NCBI GenBank assembly: GCA_017882945.1
Contig: JADGON010000250.1
Span: 1 to 17,019, forward strand
Origin: Acidimicrobiia bacterium
GTDB taxonomy: Bacteria; Actinomycetota; Acidimicrobiia; IMCC26256; JAENVU01
Direction: 5' to 3'
Length of the DNA: 17,019 bases
Position 1 is the first letter of the stretch, and each line of letters begins with the position of its first letter. A model generated the notes under the pieces. That model searched no databases and was not told the DNA's origin. It saw only the letters and a list, made by a program, of their open reading frames with translations. Shown here one piece after another: positions 1-6,374 of this stretch. The translations under genes and the position numbers were made by a program.

Positions 1-166
1 CACCGGTGCGCGCCGCATCGAGATCGACGACGTGGATCCAGCGCGCGCCATCCGCCTCGAAGCGCCGGGCGACGCCGACCGGGTCCGCGTCGTAGACGGT
101 CTCGGCCGCGAACTCCCCGCGCAGCAGCCGGACGGCGTTGCCGCCCCGGACGTCGATGGCTGGCAA
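1..166 (-). CDS. hisA: HisA, ProFAR isomerase (N-terminal 55 codons; rest beyond the left edge)
   Basis: HisA is a cytosolic TIM-barrel isomerase that converts the aminoaldose ProFAR to the aminoketose PRFAR, the fourth step of histidine synthesis. The visible N-terminus reads LPAIDVRGGNAVRLLRGEF, then AETVYDADPV and GARWIHVVDLDAARTG. These are the beta1 strand with its catalytic Asp (PAIDV) and the beta2 strand (HVVDLD) typical of HisA. No ATG or GTG lies in frame between the hisB stop and the conserved start of the protein, so I chose TTG at 166-164, 5 bases after the hisB stop. That close spacing implies coupling to hisB. In many actinobacteria the same gene (priA) also performs the TrpF reaction of tryptophan synthesis; 55 residues cannot settle this. 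The remainder lies outside the window. Confidence 0.9.
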   Translation of the reverse strand, partial: MPAIDVRGGNAVRLLRGEFAAETVYDADPVGVARRFEADGARWIHVVDLDAARTG

Positions 167-171
167 GAGGT

Positions 172-756
172 CTACAGGGTGCCCTTCGTCGACGGGAGCT
201 CGGCACTCTCGACCCGCACCGCGTCGCGCAGGCACCGGGCGACTCCCTTGAACGACGCCTCGATCACGTGGTGGCCGTTCTTCCCCGACACGGTCCGCAG
301 GTGCAACGTGATCCCGGCCGCGAAGGCGAAGCCGCGCCAGAACTCCTCGGTGAGCTGCGGATCGAACGTCCCGATCCATTCGGCGACCGGATCGATCTCG
401 TACACGAGGAACGGACGGCCCGAGAGATCGACTGCGACCTGCACGAGCGCCTCGTCGAGCGGGAACAGACCGGAGCCGAACCGGCGCACACCGCTCTTGT
501 CGCCGAGCGCCTTCTTGAACGCGGTCCCGAGCACGATGCCGACGTCTTCGACCGTGTGGTGCGTGTCGACCTCGAGATCACCGGTAGCCGCGACGCTCAG
601 ATCGAAGCCACCGTGCTTGCCGAGCTGCTCGAGCATGTGGTCGAAGAACGGGATCCCCGTCGACGCGCTCACCTTCCCGACCCCGTCGAGGACGAGATCC
701 ACCTCGACGTCGGTCTCCTTGGTGACGCGGTGCTCGTGGTCGTGGCGGGTCGTCAT
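172..756 (-). CDS. hisB: Imidazoleglycerol-phosphate dehydratase HisB
   Basis: HisB dehydrates imidazole glycerol phosphate to imidazole acetol phosphate, a cytosolic step of histidine synthesis. The 194-residue length is that of the monofunctional dehydratase; no histidinol-phosphatase domain is fused. Signature metal-binding segments are visible in both repeats of the fold: FFDHML at residues 37-42, DTHHTVED at 64-71 and GHHVIEASFKG at 161-171. The ATG (756-754) overlaps the hisC stop in an ATGA arrangement, indicating translational coupling within the his operon. The last codons (KGTL) run almost directly into hisA. All motif residues are intact and nothing suggests decay. Confidence 0.97.
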   Translation of the reverse strand: MTTRHDHEHRVTKETDVEVDLVLDGVGKVSASTGIPFFDHMLEQLGKHGGFDLSVAATGDLEVDTHHTVEDVGIVLGTAFKKALGDKSGVRRFGSGLFPLDEALVQVAVDLSGRPFLVYEIDPVAEWIGTFDPQLTEEFWRGFAFAAGITLHLRTVSGKNGHHVIEASFKGVARCLRDAVRVESAELPSTKGTL

Positions 757-1850
757 CGGGCACCATGCTCGCGCAGGATGTCCTTCAGGGCCGACAGGAA
801 CGCGGTGTTCTCCGCCGCGGTCCCGACTGTGACCCGGAGGCAGTCCTCGACCCCCGGCCAGCGTGAGAAGTCGCGCACGAGCACCCCCCGCTCGACCATC
901 GCCTCCCAGACCGCGTGACCGCGGTCCTCACCGCCCGGGCCGGTCGAGACGCGGAACAGCAAGAAGTTGGCACCGGACGGGAAGACCGTGACGCCGTCAA
1001 GCTCGTCGAGGGCCGCGAACAGCCGCTCCCGCTCTTCGACGAGCAACGCGATCCGGGCCTCCATCTCCGCTCGGAACCGCAGTGCGGTGATTCCGGCGAG
1101 CTGCGTGCTCACATCGAGGTGGTACGGCAGCACGACCTTCTCCAGCTCCGCCACCACCCAGGGCGGCGCGACACAGAAGCCGAGCCGGAGCGCCGCCAGC
1201 GACCACACCTTCGAGTACGTCCGCGTGACCACGAGCGCGCGGTCGTCATCCACGAGATCGAGCGCGGACTCACGAGCGAACTCGCCGTAGGCCTCGTCCA
1301 CGATCACGAGGCCCGGAGCCGCATCGAGGATCGCCGCAACCGTCGCGGGCGGGTCGACCGTTCCCGTCGGGTTGTTGGGGCTGCACAAGAACACGATCTC
1401 GGGCTGATGCTGCTCGATCAGCGCGCGAGCCGAGTCGGGATCGACGCCGAAGTCGTCGCGGCGGGAGCCGACGATGACCTCCGTGCCCGTGATGCGCGCG
1501 ATGTGGCTGTGCAGCGCGTAGGTGGGCTCGAAGACCAGCGCGCGGCGACCGGTCCCGCCGTAGCTCAGCAGGAGGGTCTGCAGGACCTCGTTGGACCCGT
1601 TCGCGCAGAACACCCGGGGCGGCGGCTGGCCGATCGACTCGCCGATCGCGCTCCGCAATCCCCGCGCGCTGCGGTCCGGGTAGCGGTGCAGCGGGACCGT
1701 CCCGAGCTCCTCGAGCCAGGCGTCGACGAACCCCGGCGGGGGCGGGAACGGGCTCTCGTTGGTGTTCAGCCGGACCGACACGTCCAGCTGGGGCGAGTGG
1801 TAGCCCTCGAGCGCCGTGAGGTCGTCGCGCGGCGCGATCCGGTCGCTCAC
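753..1850 (-). CDS. hisC: Histidinol-phosphate aminotransferase HisC
   Basis: HisC is a PLP-dependent class I/II aminotransferase that converts imidazole acetol phosphate to histidinol phosphate using glutamate. The 365-residue protein shows the family landmarks in order: NTNESPFPPPPG near residue 30, CSPNNPTGT near 156-164, IVDEAYGEF near 183-191, and the PLP-lysine motif RTYSKVWSLAALRLGF with Lys214 as the expected Schiff-base residue. The start is GTG at 1850-1848, which overlaps the hisD stop as GTGA; its 3' end overlaps hisB by 4 bases. The gene is therefore internal to a coupled hisD-hisC-hisB unit. A role as a broader aromatic aminotransferase cannot be excluded from sequence alone, but the context makes HisC the simplest reading. 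Confidence 0.96.
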   Translation of the reverse strand: MSDRIAPRDDLTALEGYHSPQLDVSVRLNTNESPFPPPPGFVDAWLEELGTVPLHRYPDRSARGLRSAIGESIGQPPPRVFCANGSNEVLQTLLLSYGGTGRRALVFEPTYALHSHIARITGTEVIVGSRRDDFGVDPDSARALIEQHQPEIVFLCSPNNPTGTVDPPATVAAILDAAPGLVIVDEAYGEFARESALDLVDDDRALVVTRTYSKVWSLAALRLGFCVAPPWVVAELEKVVLPYHLDVSTQLAGITALRFRAEMEARIALLVEERERLFAALDELDGVTVFPSGANFLLFRVSTGPGGEDRGHAVWEAMVERGVLVRDFSRWPGVEDCLRVTVGTAAENTAFLSALKDILREHGAR

Positions 1851-3139
1851 AGCTGTGCCCGCAGATCGAGCGAGTGCGCGTGCGCGTCCAGGCCCTCGGC
1901 GCGCGCGATGACCGCGGCCGAACGACTCAGGGCCGCGGAACCCGTCGGTGACGCGCGAACCACATGGATGTGCTTGCGGAAGTCGTCCACCCGCAGCGCG
2001 CTGGCGAACCGGGCCGATCGTCCGGTCGGCAACACGTGGTTCGCACCCGCGGCATAGTCGCCGAGCGCAGTCGGGGCGTACGGGCCGAGGAACACCGCGC
2101 CCGCGTTGCGCACCGACGGCAGGAGCACCTCCGGGTCCTCGGTGACGAGCTCGAGGTGCTCGGGAGCAAGCCAGTTGACGACCTCCATCGCCTGGATCGC
2201 GTCCCGGACCATCACCACGCGTCCACCGTCGGCGAGCGTCAGGAACATCTCGTCACGACGCGGCGCATCGGCGACGATCGTCTCCAACGCCTGGTCGATC
2301 GCATCCGCGACGCCCTCGGACCACGTCACGACGATCGCGGTGCCACCCGGACCGTGCTCGGCCTGCGCCGCGAGATCGGCAGCCACGAGGTACGCCGGCG
2401 CGTGTTCGTCCGCGACCACGACGAGCTCGGAGGGTCCGGCCGGGGACTCGATCCCGACCACGCCGGCGCCCGCGACCTCGCGCTTCGCGACGCTCACGAA
2501 GATGTTGCCGGGACCGACGATCACGTCGACCGCGCGCAGCGACTCCGTGCCGTAGGCCATCGCGGCGATCGCCTGTGCCCCACCGACGCGGTACACCTCG
2601 CTCACACCCGCCAGGGCCGCGGCCGCGAGCGTCACCTGCGGGACTCGTCCGTCGGCGTCGGGCGGCACGCACAGGGCGATCTCGGGCACTCCCGCGACCG
2701 ATGCGGGGATCGCGGTCATCAGCACCGTCGACGGGTAGGACGCCCGGCCACCCGGCACGTACAGCCCGGCCCGGTCCACCGGGCGCAGCAGCTCTTCGAC
2801 CGCGACTCCGTCCGCATCGAACCCGACCGGACCCTGGGCCGCCGCCTGCGCCTCGTGGTAGCCGCGGATGCGTGCCGCCGCGCGTTCGAGCGCGTGGCGC
2901 AGCTCGGGGTCGGTCGCGTCGAGCGCGGCCTGGGGCTCGGACAGTGGGACCGCCAGCTCGTCCAGCGTGCAGCCGTCGAAGCGGGCCGTCAGCTCCCGCA
3001 CGGCTGCGTCCCCACGCTCGCGGACGGCCTCGATGATCTCGCGCACCAGCTCGACCGGCTCGTCCGCGGGGATGGATGCGGCCGCCAGCGCAACCCGCGG
3101 GTCGGCGTCGGGGCCGCGCAGGTCAAGGCGCGACAACAT
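1847..3139 (-). CDS. hisD: Histidinol dehydrogenase HisD
   Basis: HisD is a zinc-dependent NAD enzyme that oxidises histidinol to histidine in two steps, the last reactions of the pathway. The 430-residue length is normal. Visible motifs are GPGNIFVSVAKR near residue 209, QAEHGPGG with Gln259 and His262 (equivalent to the Zn ligands described in E. coli HisD), the catalytic APEHLEL pair Glu327-His328, DYAAGANHVLPTG with Asp361, and a C-terminal HAHSLDLR carrying the last His ligand. It is the promoter-proximal gene of the his operon in this window. The ATG at 3139 sits 9 bases after a TACGAT box and has no Shine-Dalgarno sequence, so the message is probably leaderless or nearly so. Confidence 0.97.
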   Translation of the reverse strand: MLSRLDLRGPDADPRVALAAASIPADEPVELVREIIEAVRERGDAAVRELTARFDGCTLDELAVPLSEPQAALDATDPELRHALERAAARIRGYHEAQAAAQGPVGFDADGVAVEELLRPVDRAGLYVPGGRASYPSTVLMTAIPASVAGVPEIALCVPPDADGRVPQVTLAAAALAGVSEVYRVGGAQAIAAMAYGTESLRAVDVIVGPGNIFVSVAKREVAGAGVVGIESPAGPSELVVVADEHAPAYLVAADLAAQAEHGPGGTAIVVTWSEGVADAIDQALETIVADAPRRDEMFLTLADGGRVVMVRDAIQAMEVVNWLAPEHLELVTEDPEVLLPSVRNAGAVFLGPYAPTALGDYAAGANHVLPTGRSARFASALRVDDFRKHIHVVRASPTGSAALSRSAAVIARAEGLDAHAHSLDLRAQL

Positions 3140-3148
3140 CGAGCGCGG

Positions 3149-3154
3149 ATCGTA
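3149..3154 (-). promoter_or_regulatory. Putative -10 box of the his operon
   Basis: On the minus strand TACGAT fits the actinobacterial TANNNT -10 consensus. Only 9 bases (CCGCGCTCG) separate it from the hisD ATG. With transcription starting about 6-9 bases after the box, the RNA would begin at or within a few bases of the start codon. I see no convincing -35 hexamer at 16-19 bases upstream, and no attenuator or leader peptide could fit. Confidence 0.55.
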
Positions 3155-3219
3155 CCCGGGGCACGGTTTGGGCCCGGTTCGAATTGCTCGACCCTCGGGA
3201 TGCGGCCAGGCTGGCTGCG

Positions 3220-3417
3220 ATGGCCACCGGATCCGCGCACGCCGAGCTGAGCACGCTCGACTCCCAGCTCGAGGAGCTGACGACGCGGGTTATCGCGGTC
3301 GCCGACCAGTATCGCGACACCCCGGACTCCGCGATCACCGCCGAGCTCGACAGCGCCGAGCGCAGCCTCCTCACTGCCCGCCGCGCCGTCGAACGCGCCC
3401 GCCGCAACCTCGCCTGA
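3220..3417 (+). CDS. Small acidic, helical (coiled-coil-like) protein of unknown function
   Basis: This 65-residue protein is divergent from hisD and convergent with the Eis-like gene. The sequence is almost wholly charged and helix-forming (HAELSTLDSQLEELTTRV, AITAELDSAERSL, ARRAVERARRNLA), with hydrophobic residues spaced as expected for a short coiled coil or helical hairpin. There is no signal peptide, membrane segment or catalytic motif. I chose ATG 3220 because the frame upstream (from 3076) overlaps hisD antisense and reads as arginine-rich shadow sequence. A TTG near 3186 is an alternative giving about 11 more residues. No clear Shine-Dalgarno or TANNNT box precedes the ATG, so the start is uncertain. 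I do not recognise a named family, and no function should be inferred. Confidence 0.6.
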   Translation: MATGSAHAELSTLDSQLEELTTRVIAVADQYRDTPDSAITAELDSAERSLLTARRAVERARRNLA

Positions 3418-3431
3418 CCCGCACCCCGTCC

Positions 3432-3475
3432 TTTGGCGTCACGACCCACGTATTTCGTGGGTACGTGACGCCAAA
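3432..3475. terminator. Long hairpin between convergent genes, likely bidirectional terminator
   Basis: The left arm TTTGGCGTCACGACCCACG (3432-3450) pairs with the right arm (3456-3475) across a TATTT loop. This gives a 19-bp stem interrupted only by a single bulged A at 3463. The hairpin lies 14 bases after the stop of the plus-strand gene (3417) and 14 bases after the stop of the minus-strand gene (3490), so it is exactly centred. Neither transcript has a U-tract after the stem, so it is not a textbook intrinsic terminator. U-less hairpin terminators have been proposed in actinomycetes. A dispersed palindromic repeat is the alternative. Confidence 0.6.
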
Positions 3476-3489
3476 ACGAGAGACGAGGG

Positions 3490-4671
3490 TTAGAAGTCGT
3501 CGACCATGGTGGGGGTCGGGCCGGAGAAGGCGGCGTCGAGTGCCGCGCGATCCGCGTCGCTCGCGTGGTGGAGCAGGCCGGCGCCCAGCAACGCGGCGGC
3601 CGACGCCCAACCCGTGAAGAGCGAGCTGAAGCCGTTGATCGACAGCTGGAGCTCGCCGGTCCCACCGGCGAGGAGCTCCCCGTGGCCGCCTGCGACCCGC
3701 AGCACCCAGCGACCTGCGTTCCACGGTGCGAGCCGGTCCGTGAGCTCGAGGTGGACCTCCATCGCGACGTCAGGCGGGAAGCCGCGTGCGGCAACCGCGT
3801 CGCGCGCATCGACGAGGCGGTGCATCCAGCGGTTGTTGCTCACCTGCACCACGTCCTGCTCGGGCAGCACGAGCAGGAGCTCATCGACCGGTCCGTGCTG
3901 CAGGGTCACGGTCTCCACCTGCATCCCGTGCGTTCCGAGGAAGCGCCAGAGCGTCACCGCGGCTCCTGCATCGCGGGCGACCAATTCGTCCACGACGATC
4001 TGGTAGCCCCAGGCCTTGGACGGCTCCTGGCGGAACACCACGTAACCGGCGAGCCCGTCGTCCCCGTCGACGCCGTAGACGAACGACTGATCTTCGAAGC
4101 TGTCGTCGGCCAGGACTCCCCACCACCAGTCGCTGCGGTCGACCCAACCCGCATGCGCGGCCGCGACCGCGTCGTAGCAGACCCGCACGAGCGGCCAGTC
4201 GGCACGCGCCAGGCGTCGAAGGTCCTCCGAGTCCCCCCTCGGAAGCCGCTCGAGCGAACGGGTCGGGACGCGGTGCGTCGCGAGATCGCCGGCGATCTCC
4301 CAGCCCGCGGCCCGGTACACGCGAGTCGTCGCGGGGTTCAGGGTGCTGACCACCAGTCCGCGTTCGCGCATCCGCTCGAGGGAGCGCTGGAGGAGACGGG
4401 CGCCGATGCCTTCACCCCGGTGCTCGGGCCGGACGACGACGGTCGCCACACCGCCCATGGGGACCGCGCGACCGCCGAACCACTGGCCGAACCCGATCAC
4501 GTTCAGCGATCCGACGACCTGTTCGCCGAGGAACGCGGTGACCATGCCCGCCGGGTCCACCAGCGACGTCCACCGCGCGCGGTCCGATTCCTTGACCGCG
4601 AATGCTTGCGCCCGCACGTCGAAGATCCCGTTGAGGTCCTCGGCGGTCGGGACGCGGATCTCGATCTCCAT
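3490..4671 (-). CDS. Eis-family GNAT N-acetyltransferase
   Basis: The 393-residue protein has the Eis layout: an N-terminal GNAT domain, a second degenerate GNAT-like domain, and a C-terminal SCP2-like domain. Acetyl-CoA binding is marked by MGGVATVVVRPEHRGEGIGARLL (residues 72-94) with the R-x-x-G-x-G loop. A GNAT-type Tyr lies in TTRVYRAAGW (Tyr119). The protein ends in Phe393 (PTMVDDF); in mycobacterial Eis a C-terminal Phe carboxylate acts as general base, so this end is likely functional. Eis proteins acetylate amines, including aminoglycosides and polyamines; the substrate here is unknown. ATG 4671 is preferred over the upstream frame start at 4749, which lies inside nth and reads as shadow sequence. 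The start is 10 bases past the nth stop and 7 bases after TAGCAT, so the gene can be expressed alone or with nth. Confidence 0.85.
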   Translation of the reverse strand: MEIEIRVPTAEDLNGIFDVRAQAFAVKESDRARWTSLVDPAGMVTAFLGEQVVGSLNVIGFGQWFGGRAVPMGGVATVVVRPEHRGEGIGARLLQRSLERMRERGLVVSTLNPATTRVYRAAGWEIAGDLATHRVPTRSLERLPRGDSEDLRRLARADWPLVRVCYDAVAAAHAGWVDRSDWWWGVLADDSFEDQSFVYGVDGDDGLAGYVVFRQEPSKAWGYQIVVDELVARDAGAAVTLWRFLGTHGMQVETVTLQHGPVDELLLVLPEQDVVQVSNNRWMHRLVDARDAVAARGFPPDVAMEVHLELTDRLAPWNAGRWVLRVAGGHGELLAGGTGELQLSINGFSSLFTGWASAAALLGAGLLHHASDADRAALDAAFSGPTPTMVDDF

Positions 4672-4678
4672 GGCGCGG

Positions 4679-4684
4679 ATGCTA
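4679..4684 (-). promoter_or_regulatory. Putative -10 box of the Eis-like gene, overlapping the nth stop codon
   Basis: TAGCAT on the minus strand fits TANNNT and ends 7 bases before the ATG at 4671. Its first three bases are the TAG stop codon of nth. There is no Shine-Dalgarno sequence. A TCGACA lies upstream but about 20 bases away, longer than usual for a -35 element. Confidence 0.45.
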
Positions 4685-5332
4685 CGGGGCGGCGGACGGG
4701 CAGATGTCGACGAGCAGGCAGGCGGCGCACCGCGGCTTGCGCGCGACACAGATCGCCCGCCCGTGCAGGATCAGGCGCAGCGACAACGCGCCGCGCTCCT
4801 CCGGCGCCACCAAGCCGTTGAGGTCGAGCTCCACCTTGACCGGGTCGGTCTCGTTCGTGAGCTTGAGCCGGTTCGCGAGCCGGCCCACGTGGGTGTCCAC
4901 GGGAAGGCCGGGAAGCCCGAACGCGACCGACCGGACGACGTTGCCGGTCTTGCGACCCACTCCCGGCAGCGTCACGAGATCCGCGAGCTCCGTCGGCACC
5001 TCCCCGGCGAACCGCTCCTCGAGCGCGTTGGACATGCCGATGAGGCTCTTCGTCTTCTGGCGGAAGAACCCGGTCGAGTGGATGAGCTCCTCGACCTCGC
5101 CGGGGTCGGCGTGCGCGAGATCCGACGGCGTCGGGTAGCGGGCGAAGACCGCGGGTGTGACCTTGTTGACCATCTCGTCGGTGCACTGCGCCGAGAGGAT
5201 CGTCGCGACGAGAAGCTCGAACGGCGAGTCGTGGTGCAGCGCGCAGAGTGCCCGCGCATCGCCCGGATACTCCCCGGCCAGCCGCTCGACGACCGTGACC
5301 GCACGCTGCTTCGCTCCTCGAGGCCTCGCCAT
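4682..5332 (-). CDS. nth: Endonuclease III, base-excision DNA glycosylase/AP lyase
   Basis: Nth removes oxidised pyrimidines from DNA and nicks the resulting abasic site. The 216-residue protein contains the family motifs: ILSAQCTDEMVN near residue 45, the helix-hairpin-helix LPGVGRKTGNVV with the catalytic Lys, and VDTHVGRLANRL with the catalytic Asp. The C-terminus has four cysteines spaced C-x6-C-x2-C-x5-C (CVARKPRCAACLLVDIC), which bind the [4Fe-4S] cluster. The start ATG (5332-5330) is 6 bases after a TAGTCT box with no Shine-Dalgarno sequence. The gene is divergent from mshD across 115 bases and is followed on the same strand by the Eis-like gene after 10 bases. All catalytic and cluster residues are present. 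Confidence 0.96.
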   Translation of the reverse strand: MARPRGAKQRAVTVVERLAGEYPGDARALCALHHDSPFELLVATILSAQCTDEMVNKVTPAVFARYPTPSDLAHADPGEVEELIHSTGFFRQKTKSLIGMSNALEERFAGEVPTELADLVTLPGVGRKTGNVVRSVAFGLPGLPVDTHVGRLANRLKLTNETDPVKVELDLNGLVAPEERGALSLRLILHGRAICVARKPRCAACLLVDICPSAAP

Positions 5333-5338
5333 CGCACG

Positions 5339-5344
5339 AGACTA
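5339..5344 (-). promoter_or_regulatory. Putative -10 box of nth
   Basis: TAGTCT on the minus strand fits TANNNT and is 6 bases (CGTGCG) before the nth ATG, the spacing expected if transcription starts at the A of the start codon. No clear -35 hexamer was seen. Confidence 0.5.
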
Positions 5345-5435
5345 AACCGCTCCGGTCGGGCTGAGCGCGTGGTGTGCACCGGTCAGATTCCGAGCCGCGC
5401 GGCCATGAGATCGGGATGAACCGCCGTGACGCCGG

Positions 5436-5441
5436 TACCGT
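5436..5441 (+). promoter_or_regulatory. Putative -10 box of the mshD operon
   Basis: TACCGT fits TANNNT and is followed by six G residues and then the mshD ATG at 5448, a 6-base spacing typical of leaderless starts. The G-run touches the ATG and is too close to serve as a normal Shine-Dalgarno sequence. No TTGACA-like -35 element was found. The 5333-5447 region holds this box and the nth box on opposite strands and nothing else I recognise. Confidence 0.5.
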
Positions 5442-5447
5442 GGGGGG

Positions 5448-6374
5448 ATGCTCTCGGTGCGCGTGCTTCGGCCTCCCGCGCCCGAAGACATCGAGCTCGT
5501 CCGCAGCCTCGAGGCCGCGGCGTCCTCCGTCGACGGGCACGAATCGCTCGCGTCGTTCGTCTGGCGCGATCTCGCGAGCCCCTCGCACGAGACCTCGGGG
5601 ATCCTTGGCGTCGCGGATACCACCCCGGTCGGCTATGCCCACCTCGGGCCCAGTGACACCATCGGCGATCCTCACCTCGTCGCCGCGCTCGTCGTCGACC
5701 CCGACCACCGTGATGGCGGTCTCGTCGCGAGTGAGCTGCTCGACGCGCTCGTTCGTGAGGCAACCATCCTCGGCACGACGCGCGTCGTGCTCTGGTGCAA
5801 TGGCGCCAACGACGACCTCGACGCGCTCGCCGGCACGCGCGGATTCACCCGGTTCGGCGAGCAGTTCCAGATGCGGGTGCCCCTGCCGCTCGCCGAGTCA
5901 CCGAAGTGGCCGTCGGACGTCTCGGTCCGCAGCTTCGTTCCCGGCCAGGACGACGCCGACTGGCTCCGCGTGAACAACCGTGCGTTTCACGGTCATCCGG
6001 ACCAGGGTGGCTGGGACCAGTCCACCCTCGCCCGGCGGCTCGCCGAACCCTGGTTCGATCCCGCCGGCTTCCTCCTCGCGTTCGAGGGCACCGAGCTGGC
6101 CGGGTTCTGCTGGACGAAGGTGCACCACGACGCTCGAGACGACCGGCTGGGCGAGATCTACGTGATCGGCGTCGACCCGGACCATCAGGGCACCGGACTC
6201 GGGCGCGCCTTGACGGTCGCCGGGCTCGAGCACCTCGCGCGTGATCGCGAGTGCCCGACCGGGATGCTCTACGTCGACGGCGCCAACCGCGCCGCGCTCG
6301 GCCTCTACCGCGCGCTCGGCTTCACCGTGCACCGGAGCGACCGCGCGTACGAGTGGATGCCGGGCCGCTCATGA
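5448..6374 (+). CDS. mshD: Mycothiol synthase (tandem GNAT acetyltransferase)
   Basis: MshD acetylates Cys-GlcN-inositol to give mycothiol, the main low-molecular-weight thiol of actinobacteria. The 308 residues form two GNAT domains. The N-terminal one (about 1-145) has a degenerate acetyl-CoA loop (VVDPDHRDGGLVASEL). The C-terminal one has an intact loop, VIGVDPDHQGTGLGRALT near residues 239-256. MshD hallmarks are clear: NNRAFHGHPDQGGW, RRLAEPWFDPAGFLLAF, GFCWTKVHHDAR and MLYVDGANRAALGLYRALGF. An intact catalytic C-terminal domain with a non-canonical N-terminal one is the known pattern. It heads a five-gene run and overlaps rlmN by 4 bases (ATGA). The ATG choice is supported by the -10 box 6 bases upstream. 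Confidence 0.93.
   Translation: MLSVRVLRPPAPEDIELVRSLEAAASSVDGHESLASFVWRDLASPSHETSGILGVADTTPVGYAHLGPSDTIGDPHLVAALVVDPDHRDGGLVASELLDALVREATILGTTRVVLWCNGANDDLDALAGTRGFTRFGEQFQMRVPLPLAESPKWPSDVSVRSFVPGQDDADWLRVNNRAFHGHPDQGGWDQSTLARRLAEPWFDPAGFLLAFEGTELAGFCWTKVHHDARDDRLGEIYVIGVDPDHQGTGLGRALTVAGLEHLARDRECPTGMLYVDGANRAALGLYRALGFTVHRSDRAYEWMPGRS

Noticed and set aside
915..2057. 380-codon open frame on the plus strand, opposite hisC
   Set aside because: It is antisense to hisC with intact motifs, reads as low-complexity Arg/Asp/Glu sequence and lacks a plausible start signal.
1964..3250. 428-codon open frame on the plus strand, opposite hisD
   Set aside because: It is fully antisense to a clear hisD. 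The Arg/Asp/His-rich composition is typical of shadow frames in GC-rich DNA, with no recognisable domain.
3565..4821. 418-codon plus-strand frame opposite the Eis-like gene
   Set aside because: It overlaps two well-supported minus-strand genes and has typical GC-rich shadow composition.
4503..5708. 401-codon minus-strand frame across nth and the start of mshD
   Set aside because: Its C-terminal part is an off-frame copy of the acetyltransferase and nth region. The motifs of those genes lie in other frames, so I do not read it as a fusion.
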